Made by a program: the position numbers and the translations under genes
Assembly: GCA_017936245.1 (NCBI GenBank)
Contig: JAGBFY010000189.1
Span: forward strand, 1-7,252
From: Kiritimatiellia bacterium
GTDB taxonomy: Bacteria > Verrucomicrobiota > Kiritimatiellia > RFP12 > UBA1067
DNA: 7,252 bases
Direction: 5' to 3'
The notes under the pieces: generated by a model
Told to the model about the DNA's origin: nothing
Databases searched by the model: none
The model's input: the letters and a program-made list of their open reading frames with translations, nothing else
Part shown: positions 1 to 6,439 of the stretch, in pieces
How positions within the stretch are numbered: position 1 is the stretch's first letter
How the letters are laid out: each line of letters starts with the position of its first letter

Positions 1-1393
1 CCTTGCGCACGAAAAACGCGCGTATCTGTTCGACAGCCGCACGGAAGCCAGCTTCTGGGAAAGGCTCGTATCCGTGGAACATGAAGATGTCGAGCGAGTC
101 GGCAACACCTTCGTGCGCCAGGGTCGGCACCCATGCCGTAGAGAGATTTGCAAAGTCAATCGCAACCCTTGCGTCGGGGATCTCCCCCTTGATCACGGCG
201 GAGGTATCGCGCACAAAGCGGGCGAAGGACTTCGCACCCTCTTCCCAGTGCTGACGGATGTTGTTCTTGCGCCAGAAGGCCTCGGGTTCGTTCCATATCT
301 CCCAGACCTTCACACGTCCCTTGAAATGCCTCGCCATGGTGCGCACATACGCAAGCCATGCGCGCTCGGCCTCGGGTCCGTGCAGATACGGCGCCTCGCC
401 CACGTACGCGCGGGCCCAACCCGGCACCATTACGCCGCGTGCCTTGCAGTCCTCAATCTGCCTGGCGAACTTGTCGCATGGCGTGTAGAGCGCATTGCCG
501 TAAGAACAGCACAGCCAGGCCTCGACGCCCTCCGCCGCCAATCCATCCACGACTTCGTCCAGCCAGTCGAAGTCGTAGCGTCCCTTCACGCGCTCGCACC
601 TGTTCCAGCCGGACACGGCGCGCGCATGCTTCGCGCCGGACATTCCCGCAAACTTGAATGCCCATCGGGGATCGAACGAGCAGCGGTCAAGCACCTCGAA
701 TCCGATCGACACCGGAGATTCGGCGATGTCACGGCTGTGACGGGTCGGAACGGTGCCGATGAACTCGGCGCCCTTGAGCGTCTCATAGATGTCCCGAGAC
801 CTGTTCCCTGGCGTCTTGGACGGCTCTGTCGGCTGTTGGGCGATTTCCGGCTCAGGCCAGGGACGGTCGGGCGCCTTGTCCTTGATGAATGTCTGCGGCG
901 GGCGGCGTTTTGCCGGCGTGGAATTCTGACGGCATTCAATCTCGAATATGCGGGCCGTAAGCTGGCGGCGTCCGCAGACGAACGAGACCTTCGCCTCGGT
1001 GCATCCAGGCGGCACGGGCAGTTCATCCTCGAACGAACGGATCGTCACCACTCCCTCGATGTAGTCAGAATAGGCGATGGTGTACGTTTCGCCGCCCATC
1101 GACACCTGCATGACGATACCATTGTCGAGAGTGTCCGAATGGGGGTTGTCGAGTGTGACCTCTGCGCGCGCCTTCACAAGCACGCTCTTTCCGCCGACCG
1201 GCAGGACATTCTCCCAGCGGCCCTCAGCCGCACTGGAATGGACCTCGGCCTCGAGCTTGCCGCTCTTCGTTATGCGGCCGGAGCATACGCCCGTCGGCTG
1301 TGCGTCAGTCATGAACACCCACTCCGCCGAAGCCTGCATCGCCGTTGCGACCACAGCTGCGGAGAGCGCAATTCCCCTTATGGATTTTCTCAT
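1..1393 (-). CDS. Secreted clan GH-A glycoside hydrolase, GH39-like (3' end outside window)
   Basis: The frame is open from the ATG at 1393 to the left edge, giving 464 residues with no stop. Residues 1-23 form a signal peptide: R2, K3 and R6, then an Ala/Val-rich core, with cleavage likely after A-S-A (23), so the protein is exported. Residues about 25-158 look like a beta-rich accessory domain, followed by a Pro/Lys/Glu-rich linker (about 158-210). From about 229 a TIM barrel begins (S-I-G-F-E-V-L-D-R, then Y-D-F-D-W-L-D and C-S-Y-G-N). W-E-I-W-N-E-P-E at 364-371 is the clan GH-A strand-4 motif, and E369 is the expected acid/base. The nucleophile should lie beyond the edge. The W-E-I-W-N-E-P form resembles GH39 enzymes (xylosidase/iduronidase type), but GH5-like or an unassigned family is possible, and the substrate cannot be told. 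The gene starts 46 bases after the fucosidase stop, with a weak purine-rich ribosome site (AAGAAGCGAG), so it is probably the third gene of the operon. Confidence 0.85.
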   Translation of the reverse strand, partial: MRKSIRGIALSAAVVATAMQASAEWVFMTDAQPTGVCSGRITKSGKLEAEVHSSAAEGRWENVLPVGGKSVLVKARAEVTLDNPHSDTLDNGIVMQVSMGGETYTIAYSDYIEGVVTIRSFEDELPVPPGCTEAKVSFVCGRRQLTARIFEIECRQNSTPAKRRPPQTFIKDKAPDRPWPEPEIAQQPTEPSKTPGNRSRDIYETLKGAEFIGTVPTRHSRDIAESPVSIGFEVLDRCSFDPRWAFKFAGMSGAKHARAVSGWNRCERVKGRYDFDWLDEVVDGLAAEGVEAWLCCSYGNALYTPCDKFARQIEDCKARGVMVPGWARAYVGEAPYLHGPEAERAWLAYVRTMARHFKGRVKVWEIWNEPEAFWRKNNIRQHWEEGAKSFARFVRDTSAVIKGEIPDARVAIDFANLSTAWVPTLAHEGVADSLDIFMFHGYEPFPEAGFRAAVEQIRAFFVRK

Positions 1394-1439
1394 GTACTCG
1401 CTTCTTTCATTTAGATCATTTCGATGCGCTACATTGACT

Positions 1440-2897
1440 TCACTCGTATTCTATTGCAAAGGCATCGGCATATTCATCCTGCCTGAAACCTGCAGGGAAC
1501 GTGATCAACACCCCCTTTGCAATTGCCTCTGGGGAACCCGGTCTGTCATATATGGTCTTTATCTCCATATCCGCACCTGATGCCATATGTACAATGCGTT
1601 TTACAACACGATTACGTCCTTCAATATACGGGATCGCCGTGCACAGGAAACCCTGCTCGTGTTCCCTCCAAAGGCGTATGGCATATTCCCTGCCGGAACG
1701 TTCCCTTGTAAACCTCCACTGCTTGTATGAGCACGGGGTGACGGTACGGGTGGAATATATAGCCTTGCCGTTTTTCGACAGCCATGCGCCGAGGGCCTCC
1801 ATCCTTTCGACAGCAGGACGCGGCAGTCGGCCGTCGGGCATTGGTCCGACGTTAAGCGCCAGATTTCCGCCCTTTGCGACAACATCAACAAGCAGATGCA
1901 CCAGCTCGCGAGAGCTCTTGTATGTTTCATCAAAATGGTATCCCCAACCACCGCCGATCGTAATGCAGCTTTCCCACGGATAATCCAACGGTTCGCCCGG
2001 AACCGACTGTTCAGGGGTTCCGATGTTCATATATTCATCCTTCGACCCGCGATTAACCGATATGAGATCAGGCTGAACTGCCCTTGCCGCATCAATCATC
2101 TCACCGATTCCCATGTCGTGTCCCTTTTCCTTTTTAAGCCATCCGCCATCAAGCCACATGATATCGATAGGGCCATAGCCCGACACGAGCTCAAGTATCT
2201 GGTTTTTGGTGAATTCGCAAAATCTCGCCCACTTCTCCGGCTGTTTGCGGATGTCGTAAGTGGGATAACGGGACGTTGCCGTACCGATCCCGAAGTTCTC
2301 CCAGAAATCCGTGTGGTGGAAATCCGGTTTTGAGAAATACGCGCCGACGCCCAGGCCCTGCGCACGGCATGCCTCAAAAAGGCTCTTCACCATATCGGCA
2401 TTTGGATTTGTCGAATACGGACAATCCGGTGCCGTCGTCTTGTAGTCCGTGAACTTCGAATCGTAAAGACAGAAGCCGTCGTGATGCTTGGTCGTGAAGG
2501 TCACATAACGGAATCCGCAGCGCTTGGCCAATCCGGCAATTCCCTTGGCATCGAATCTGATAGGATTGAAGCATCGGTTCAAAGCGTAATACTGTTTCTT
2601 GAAATCGGCGTCGTCCTTTGTCCATTCCACATCGGCCCTGGCCCAGAACGAATCTGCCGTAACCAACGGCCACGATTCCGTTATTCCCAGGATCGAATAT
2701 AGTCCGAAGTGCATCATGAGACACAGCTTCTGGTCTCGGAACCACTCCAATTTATCCTGGACAACCTTGGATTTCGGAGCCACGTACTTGTCATTGCGCG
2801 TCGCATGGACGACATGCTGAGCATTGAGGCTGCATGCAATGGATGTCAAGCACAGCAACGCCATCAATTGTGCGTATGTCTTTCCCTTAATTACCAC
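1440..2897 (-). CDS. Secreted GH29 alpha-L-fucosidase, GTG start
   Basis: Hydrolyses terminal alpha-L-fucose from glycans. I place the start at GTG 2897 (485 residues). AGGAG at 2908-2904 lies 6 bases upstream, and this start gives a normal signal peptide: K4 and K6, a hydrophobic stretch at about 11-22, and likely signal peptidase I cleavage after L-N-A (26). An ATG at 2954 would add 19 Gln/Lys-rich residues ahead of the signal peptide and is unlikely. S-I-A-C is only a poor lipobox. Family GH29 marks: W-F-R-D-Q-K-L-C-L-M-M-H-F-G near 52-65, K-H-H-D-G-F at 137-142, and I-D-I-M-W-L-D-G-G-W with D250 as the expected nucleophile. P-W-E-S-C-I-T with E309 is the probable acid/base, as in the retaining GH29 enzymes of Bacteroides. 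The length suits the catalytic domain plus a short C-terminal beta domain, with no added binding module. The start lies inside the end of the regulator gene, so translation is probably coupled. Exact linkage preference is not visible. Confidence 0.93.
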   Translation of the reverse strand: MVIKGKTYAQLMALLCLTSIACSLNAQHVVHATRNDKYVAPKSKVVQDKLEWFRDQKLCLMMHFGLYSILGITESWPLVTADSFWARADVEWTKDDADFKKQYYALNRCFNPIRFDAKGIAGLAKRCGFRYVTFTTKHHDGFCLYDSKFTDYKTTAPDCPYSTNPNADMVKSLFEACRAQGLGVGAYFSKPDFHHTDFWENFGIGTATSRYPTYDIRKQPEKWARFCEFTKNQILELVSGYGPIDIMWLDGGWLKKEKGHDMGIGEMIDAARAVQPDLISVNRGSKDEYMNIGTPEQSVPGEPLDYPWESCITIGGGWGYHFDETYKSSRELVHLLVDVVAKGGNLALNVGPMPDGRLPRPAVERMEALGAWLSKNGKAIYSTRTVTPCSYKQWRFTRERSGREYAIRLWREHEQGFLCTAIPYIEGRNRVVKRIVHMASGADMEIKTIYDRPGSPEAIAKGVLITFPAGFRQDEYADAFAIEYE

Positions 2898-4014
2898 GTT
2901 TTGCTCCTTTTGTTTTGGTTGTTGTTCTTGTCCTGGAACTTGATTCACGGACAACTATATTGGATGGAATGAAAATGTCGCACGGAGGAAGATCCGGTTC
3001 CCTGATGCGGTCCATAAGCCGCCTGAACGCCGTTTGGGCGAGCAATTCCCGATTCTGATGCACTGTTGTAAGTGTCGGCGTCATCAGCGAGGCGACAGGA
3101 AGATCGGCAAATCCTGTGAGCATCACATCCTTCGGCACGTTCAGCCCTGCCGCCTCAAGCGTTTTCTTGAAAATTGCGGCGATTGCATCGTTGCTGCAGA
3201 TGAATGCATCAGGCTGCGACTTCTGCCGCTTCAAATATCGCTTCAAAGCCTTTAGATCGTCCGGCTCGGCATGCAGCACATTTCCGCTGTTCGTCATTTT
3301 TACACCTGCATGCTTCAACGCCAGTTCCGCACCGGCGAGACGGTTACGGTACGTAATGGGGCCGATTTTACCGACAAGGAAATGGATGCATCTGGCGCCG
3401 GCAGAAATAAGATGTTTCGCAATACGCGCCCCTGCCTCGATATCATTGACGCCGACCACATCCCATCTGCTGCGCTCGGGGAACGGCACGATGTCGCAGT
3501 CAAGAAGAACAACGGGGATTTTATTTCGCTCGAACATTTCGAGGATGACAGGGTTGACCGCGTCTCCGGCAGGTCCCGTCAGAGGCTCATAGATGACACC
3601 TGCAAAATTTTCTGCGACAAACCTCTCCGCGAGCTCCATCGCCTGAGCTGTTCTCTCTTCGCGGACACCACTCCACACTTCGCCGAAATGAAGCTCGTAA
3701 TCGGCCTCATGCGCCAGACGGTTTATCTCGCTCATGATCGGTTTGAAGAAATCCGTGACGGCTATTCCCGGAACGATCAGCCCGATCTTGCGGGCAGTGG
3801 CTCTGCCTGCCACAAAAGTACCTGCACCTTGCTTCCGGAAAATCAGACCTTGTTTCACCAGCTCATCAAGCGCACGCAAAACCGTTGTGTTGGAAAGTCC
3901 ATGCCGCCGGATCAGCGAACGGACACTGGGGAACGGATTAGAGTTTCCGTACTTGCCGCTTAAGATGTTGCCCTTAAGCGTTTCAACAAGCTGTTTGTAT
4001 TTAGAGTTATCCAT
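2887..4014 (-). CDS. GntR/LacI-type hybrid sugar-responsive transcriptional regulator
   Basis: 375 residues from ATG 4014. Residues about 1-70 are a GntR-family winged helix-turn-helix: F-P-S-V-R-S-L at 28-34, S-N-T-T-V-L-R-A-L-D-E-L at 41-52, and the wing Q-G-A-G-T-F-V at 62-68. Residues about 76-356 are a LacI/periplasmic-binding-protein sensor: I-G-L-I-V-P-G at 77-83, F-I-C-S-N-D-A-I-A-A at 271-280, and T-G-F-A-D-L-P and T-T-V-H-Q near the end. This layout is that of AraR-type regulators, where sugar binding to the C-terminal part releases DNA. A Thr/Arg/Lys-rich tail (358-375) follows; its coding sequence carries the ribosome site and start of the fucosidase gene. Fucose or a fucosyl oligosaccharide is the likely effector, inferred only from the neighbour. 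A TTG at 4062 would add 16 residues but has no family support. The ribosome site for ATG 4014 is weak (AGAAAG about 15 bases upstream), so the start is less sure than the identity. Confidence 0.9.
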   Translation of the reverse strand: MDNSKYKQLVETLKGNILSGKYGNSNPFPSVRSLIRRHGLSNTTVLRALDELVKQGLIFRKQGAGTFVAGRATARKIGLIVPGIAVTDFFKPIMSEINRLAHEADYELHFGEVWSGVREERTAQAMELAERFVAENFAGVIYEPLTGPAGDAVNPVILEMFERNKIPVVLLDCDIVPFPERSRWDVVGVNDIEAGARIAKHLISAGARCIHFLVGKIGPITYRNRLAGAELALKHAGVKMTNSGNVLHAEPDDLKALKRYLKRQKSQPDAFICSNDAIAAIFKKTLEAAGLNVPKDVMLTGFADLPVASLMTPTLTTVHQNRELLAQTAFRRLMDRIREPDLPPCDIFIPSNIVVRESSSRTRTTTKTKGAKRGN

Positions 4015-4046
4015 TTCAACGGCGCACTTTCTGTCGTACGCCGCTG

Positions 4047-4052
4047 ATTGTA
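4047..4052 (-). promoter_or_regulatory. Candidate -10 element of the regulator-fucosidase operon
   Basis: Read on the minus strand this is TGA-TACAAT, one mismatch from TATAAT with the TGn of an extended -10. It lies 33 bases before ATG 4014, leaving a leader of roughly 25 bases. No good -35 is present at 16-18 bases (GTCTAT at best). It sits inside a small inverted repeat, TGAT-n3-ATCA (4045-4055). It resembles the TGn-type -10 elements of metF and ddl but lacks their upstream block. Confidence 0.45.
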
Positions 4053-4075
4053 TCAAAAACAAAACTCAAATAGAC

Positions 4076-4091
4076 ACTGTTAGCGAACACT
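4076..4091 (-). promoter_or_regulatory. Candidate operator for the hybrid regulator
   Basis: ACTGTTAGCGAACACT is a near palindrome: TGTT and AACA arms around a central GC, with 12 of 16 positions symmetric. The TGT...ACA spacing suits GntR-type DNA-binding domains. It lies directly upstream of the weak -35 position of the regulator's own promoter, a usual place for autoregulation. I see no second copy in the window, so this is a proposal from position and symmetry only. Confidence 0.35.
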
Positions 4092-4242
4092 TTTTCAAAC
4101 AATTTTCACTGTGCATTTCTGCATCGCCGAAATCAAATCTACAATCCACAACCGTAAATGCAGATCCACGAAATGAAAAGTGCCGCCCATCCCAGTCTGG
4201 GTCAGATCTTCTTTTCGCTTTTCTCGCAACGCTTCAAGCAGA

Positions 4243-4262
4243 TGTGGAATGAGGATTCCACA
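4243..4262. repeat. Perfect 8-bp inverted repeat, loop GAGG
   Basis: Arms TGTGGAAT (4243-4250) and ATTCCACA (4255-4262) are perfectly complementary around a 4-base loop. It ends 10 bases before the AAGGAG ribosome site of the broken plus-strand gene. No T-run follows on either strand, so it is not a standard intrinsic terminator. It could be an operator for the downstream gene or an RNA hairpin in its leader. Confidence 0.5.
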
Positions 4263-4284
4263 AAATAAAACCAAGGAGAAATCC

Positions 4285-4829
4285 CTGAAACAACAACCAC
4301 CAAACCAAGCCTCAGGCGCGTCGGAAACGGCGCGCTTTTTTGTACCCAAATTTCGTCCGCGGTGTCGTGTCGCATCTCCGTACCAAGTCAACCGCAGACA
4401 GGCCGCTGTTCTGCGTCTGGGAGGTGAAGCGCATGAAGCGCGATGACGAACTGTTTGCGCGCTACTCCACGGCGACATGGTGGACAAACCTGCCTGAAGA
4501 TGCCGACACTGTCATCCAGCTCTACCATGTCCCGGACGCCATCCTTCCATTGAAAGCCAATCCACTTCCGCCCGACCGGCAGCCGGGGCGTGGCGGCATG
4601 CCCACAAAAGCCCGGAACATGGCCGATCGGCGATTTTTTTTTGACCTTTAAGTGGGCCGAACAGGTCTCTGTATGGCACATCGACCGTCCCCTTGATGCC
4701 TTGCGTCCCGTTGTGGAGTTTGGAGAAGCAAATTTCGACTATCCTTTCACCTCCCTAGCATACACCTTCACGGATTCAGGGACCTATGCACACAAGCGCC
4801 GTATCTGCCACGGCGGTGACAAGACATAG
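4285..4829 (+). pseudogene. Unrecognised protein gene broken by two T-tract frameshifts
   Basis: Three consecutive stretches look coding, each in the next frame. Frame 1 runs from CTG 4285, 6 bases after AAGGAG (4273-4278), to the T6 run at 4336-4341. Frame 2 runs to a TAA at 4649-4651. Frame 3 is picked up at the T9 run (4634-4642) and ends at TAG 4827-4829. Codon choice in the second and third parts is GC-ending like real genes nearby. Taking one T out of each run gives one 180-residue reading with T-A-R-F-L-Y-P-N-F-V-R-G at the first joint and R-R-F-F-L-T-F-K-W-A-E-Q at the second. The middle part is rich in aromatic and acidic residues (W-E-V-K-R-M-K-R-D-D-E-L-F, then T-W-W-T-N-L-P-E-D-A-D). 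There is no signal peptide or membrane segment, and I do not recognise the family. It may be a decayed gene, homopolymer sequencing errors, or a gene expressed by slippage. CTG may be a mutated ATG. Confidence 0.5.
4634..4642 (+). repeat. T9 homopolymer run at the second frame change
   Basis: Nine T in a row follow the self-complementary GCCGATCGGC at 4623-4632. In the incoming frame they encode F-F-F and lead into a stop 6 bases later; one T fewer would keep the frame open for another 59 codons. Runs of this length are prone to polymerase slippage in the cell and to length errors in sequencing. Confidence 0.7.
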
Positions 4830-4845
4830 CAAGCACTCCATCCAT

Positions 4846-4875
4846 ACGCTCCAAATGGGTTCTTCATGCTATAAT
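4846..4875 (+). promoter_or_regulatory. metF promoter: extended -10 plus upstream block
   Basis: TGC-TATAAT at 4867-4875 is a perfect extended -10, placing the transcript start near 4882, about 33 bases before the GTG start. No TTGACA-like -35 is present. Instead the 13 bases at 4846-4858 (ACGCTCCAAATGG) match 11 of 13 bases in the same place before ddl. Confidence 0.75.
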
Positions 4876-4914
4876 AGCGGAGATTAAAAACATTACCCAG
4901 AAAGAGAGCGCAAA

Positions 4915-5775
4915 GTGAAAATCAAGGATATTCTGGCAACGGGGAAACCATCTGTTTCGTTTGAGGTTTTCCCACCGAAGAAGGACGCCCCGTTCGAACC
5001 GGTGCGCGATGCCGTTGCACGTTTGGCTCTGCAGAAGCCGTCTTTCATGTCCGTCACGTACGGCGCTTCCGGGAATGCACAGGCGAACACGGTGGAAATA
5101 GCTTCTTTCGTGCAGAAATGCGGCGTCCCTGCTCTCGCACACCTGACATGCCTTTCCTCATCCCGCGACCGCATTGCAGAGGAGCTCAAGACCCTTCGCA
5201 CGGCTGGCGTGGAGAACATCCTCTGTCTGCGAGGCGACCTGCCCAAGGACGCATCCGAACCGCCGCCCGGTCACTTCAACCACGCAGTCGATCTTGTGCG
5301 GGAGCTACGTCCTTCACCGTTCTGCCTCGGCGGCGCATGCTATCCCGAATGCCATCCCGACTGCGCACACATGGAGGACGACATCTCCCATCTGTGCGAG
5401 AAGGTGGAAGCCGGGCTGGATTTCATCACGACACAGATGTTCTTCGACAACAACATATTCTACAGGTATCTCGCTAAGCTCCGCAGCCGGGGGATAACGG
5501 TACCGGTGATCGCAGGCATAATGCCCGTCACAAACGGCCGGCAGATCGACCGCATCTGCAAACTTTCCGGCACGTATCTTCCAAGCCGTTTCAAGGCGAT
5601 CGTGGACAGGTTCGGCGATTCCCAGCAGGCGATGCTTGATGCAGGCGTGGCATATGCGACAGAGCAGATCGTAGATCTTTTCGCCAACGGTTCAAACGCC
5701 GTGCACATATACACCATGAACAAACCTGAAGTCGCAGAGCGCATAATGTCCAATCTTCGCGGAATCATAGGATGA
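4915..5775 (+). CDS. metF: 5,10-methylenetetrahydrofolate reductase
   Basis: A cytoplasmic flavoprotein that reduces 5,10-methylene-tetrahydrofolate to 5-methyl-tetrahydrofolate, the methyl donor for methionine synthase. The 286 residues match the usual length of the bacterial catalytic TIM barrel without the regulatory domain of eukaryotes. Family marks: S-F-E-V-F-P-P-K at 15-22 with E17 equivalent to the catalytic Glu28 of the E. coli enzyme; S-V-T-Y-G-A at 46-51; H-L-T-C at 76-79; L-R-G-D at 105-108 with D108 near the flavin and folate; T-Q-M-F-F-D at 173-178; P-V-I-A-G-I-M-P at 197-204; and V-H-I-Y-T-M-N at 263-269. The start is GTG with a GAGAG-like ribosome site 6-10 bases upstream; starting here places the conserved N-terminus correctly. 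The last bases overlap the next gene as ATGA. I saw no S-adenosylmethionine or cobalamin riboswitch in the short leader. Confidence 0.97.
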   Translation: MKIKDILATGKPSVSFEVFPPKKDAPFEPVRDAVARLALQKPSFMSVTYGASGNAQANTVEIASFVQKCGVPALAHLTCLSSSRDRIAEELKTLRTAGVENILCLRGDLPKDASEPPPGHFNHAVDLVRELRPSPFCLGGACYPECHPDCAHMEDDISHLCEKVEAGLDFITTQMFFDNNIFYRYLAKLRSRGITVPVIAGIMPVTNGRQIDRICKLSGTYLPSRFKAIVDRFGDSQQAMLDAGVAYATEQIVDLFANGSNAVHIYTMNKPEVAERIMSNLRGIIG

Positions 5776-6386
5776 ACGGCGACATCCATACGCTTCCGTT
5801 GAAGCCGTCGATGGAGGAGATCGCCCGGTACATGAGGATGGGAGCCTCCACTCCGGATGGGATTCTCGCGAAACGCATCCACGCACTGATTGAACTTACG
5901 GTTTCCACAATCCGTCCCGAATGCATCTGGAGAAGATTTCCGATTCTCAAAGGCTTGATCGGCTCTAAACACCTGCAATTTGCCGTATCCAATTCCCTTG
6001 CCGCGCATCTTGAAGGCTGCCGTGACGTGTACCTCATCTGCGGGACAATCGGAACCGGTTTTGACGCCCTGCAGAGGAAAGTGTCAGCGACATCGGCATC
6101 CGACTCCCTGATACTCCAGGCCATAGGCGCTGCAATGATCGAGAATCTGATGGACTCTGCCGAAAACGAAATACGCAAGGAGCTTGCGGAAGGTGAAAGC
6201 CTGACGCCACGGTATTCACCAGGATACGGCGATTTCCCGCTGGACGCTCAACGTGCATTGCTCGACCTGCTTGACACTCCGAGAAGAATCGGAGTGTCGC
6301 TCACCGGCTCACTATTGATGACTCCCTCCAAATCCGTCAGCGCCGTAATCGGAATAACGCCGCCCCACACACCGAATTTATTTTAA
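5772..6386 (+). CDS. Stand-alone methionine synthase activation (reactivation) domain protein
   Basis: 204 residues corresponding to the C-terminal AdoMet-binding module of cobalamin-dependent methionine synthase (MetH), which supplies the methyl group that rescues oxidised cobalamin. The signature R-Y-S-P-G-Y-G-D-F-P at 147-156 includes the Arg, Pro-Gly and Tyr that bind AdoMet in E. coli MetH, followed by R-I-G-V-S-L-T-G-S-L-L-M-T-P-S-K-S-V-S-A at 172-191. The usual T-E-S in this last motif is T-G-S here. There are no methyltransferase or cobalamin-binding domains, so a truncated MetH must be encoded elsewhere. Such split systems are known, for example in Thermotoga, where the activation domain is a separate protein. 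The ATG overlaps the metF stop (ATGA) and no strong ribosome site is present, so translation is probably coupled to metF. The protein ends at the expected C-terminus, so it is not a broken fragment. Confidence 0.9.
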   Translation: MNGDIHTLPLKPSMEEIARYMRMGASTPDGILAKRIHALIELTVSTIRPECIWRRFPILKGLIGSKHLQFAVSNSLAAHLEGCRDVYLICGTIGTGFDALQRKVSATSASDSLILQAIGAAMIENLMDSAENEIRKELAEGESLTPRYSPGYGDFPLDAQRALLDLLDTPRRIGVSLTGSLLMTPSKSVSAVIGITPPHTPNLF

Positions 6387-6403
6387 AGCGACCAAGTTCG
6401 GCA

Positions 6404-6432
6404 ACGCTACAGATGGTGTTTTCTGATATAAT
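6404..6432 (+). promoter_or_regulatory. ddl promoter: extended -10 plus upstream block, leaderless position
   Basis: TGA-TATAAT at 6424-6432 is a perfect extended -10. ACGCTACAGATGG at 6404-6416 repeats the block upstream of the metF -10. Only 7 bases separate TATAAT from ATG 6440, so transcription should begin at or within about two bases of the start codon, leaving no room for a ribosome site. Confidence 0.7.
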
Positions 6433-6439
6433 ACACCGC

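Noticed and set aside
74..1414. Long plus-strand open frame (446 codons) across the left end
   Set aside because: It is the reverse-strand shadow of the GH-A gene, which has a signal peptide and the W-E-I-W-N-E-P-E motif. The plus-strand reading is Arg/His/Leu-rich with no domain.
1424..1455. Third copy of the promoter block (GCGCTACATTG then TATTCT) on the plus strand
   Set aside because: Poor match, weak -10, and it points into genes on the opposite strand with no plus-strand gene after it.
4095..4487. Minus-strand open frame of 130 codons upstream of the regulator
   Set aside because: Composition looks random, there is no ribosome site, and it lies opposite the better-supported plus-strand coding stretch and the operator region.
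4623..4642. GCCGATCGGC followed by T9 as an intrinsic terminator
   Set aside because: The self-complementary part would leave a 2-4 base loop and a very short stem, and coding signal continues through the T-run, so I treat it as a slippage site rather than a terminator. It is not fully excluded.
4797..4815. Hairpin CGCCGT/ACGGCG as a terminator before metF
   Set aside because: Only 6 bp with a 7-base loop, no T-run after it, and it lies inside the end of the broken gene.
4856..4870. Sigma-54-type promoter before metF (GG and GC near -24/-12)
   Set aside because: The GG-GC spacing is off by one, and ddl, which shares the block, lacks the GC. A perfect TATAAT explains both better.
4830..4914. 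S-adenosylmethionine or cobalamin riboswitch before metF
   Set aside because: The leader after the promoter is only about 33 bases, too short for either, and no conserved box is visible.
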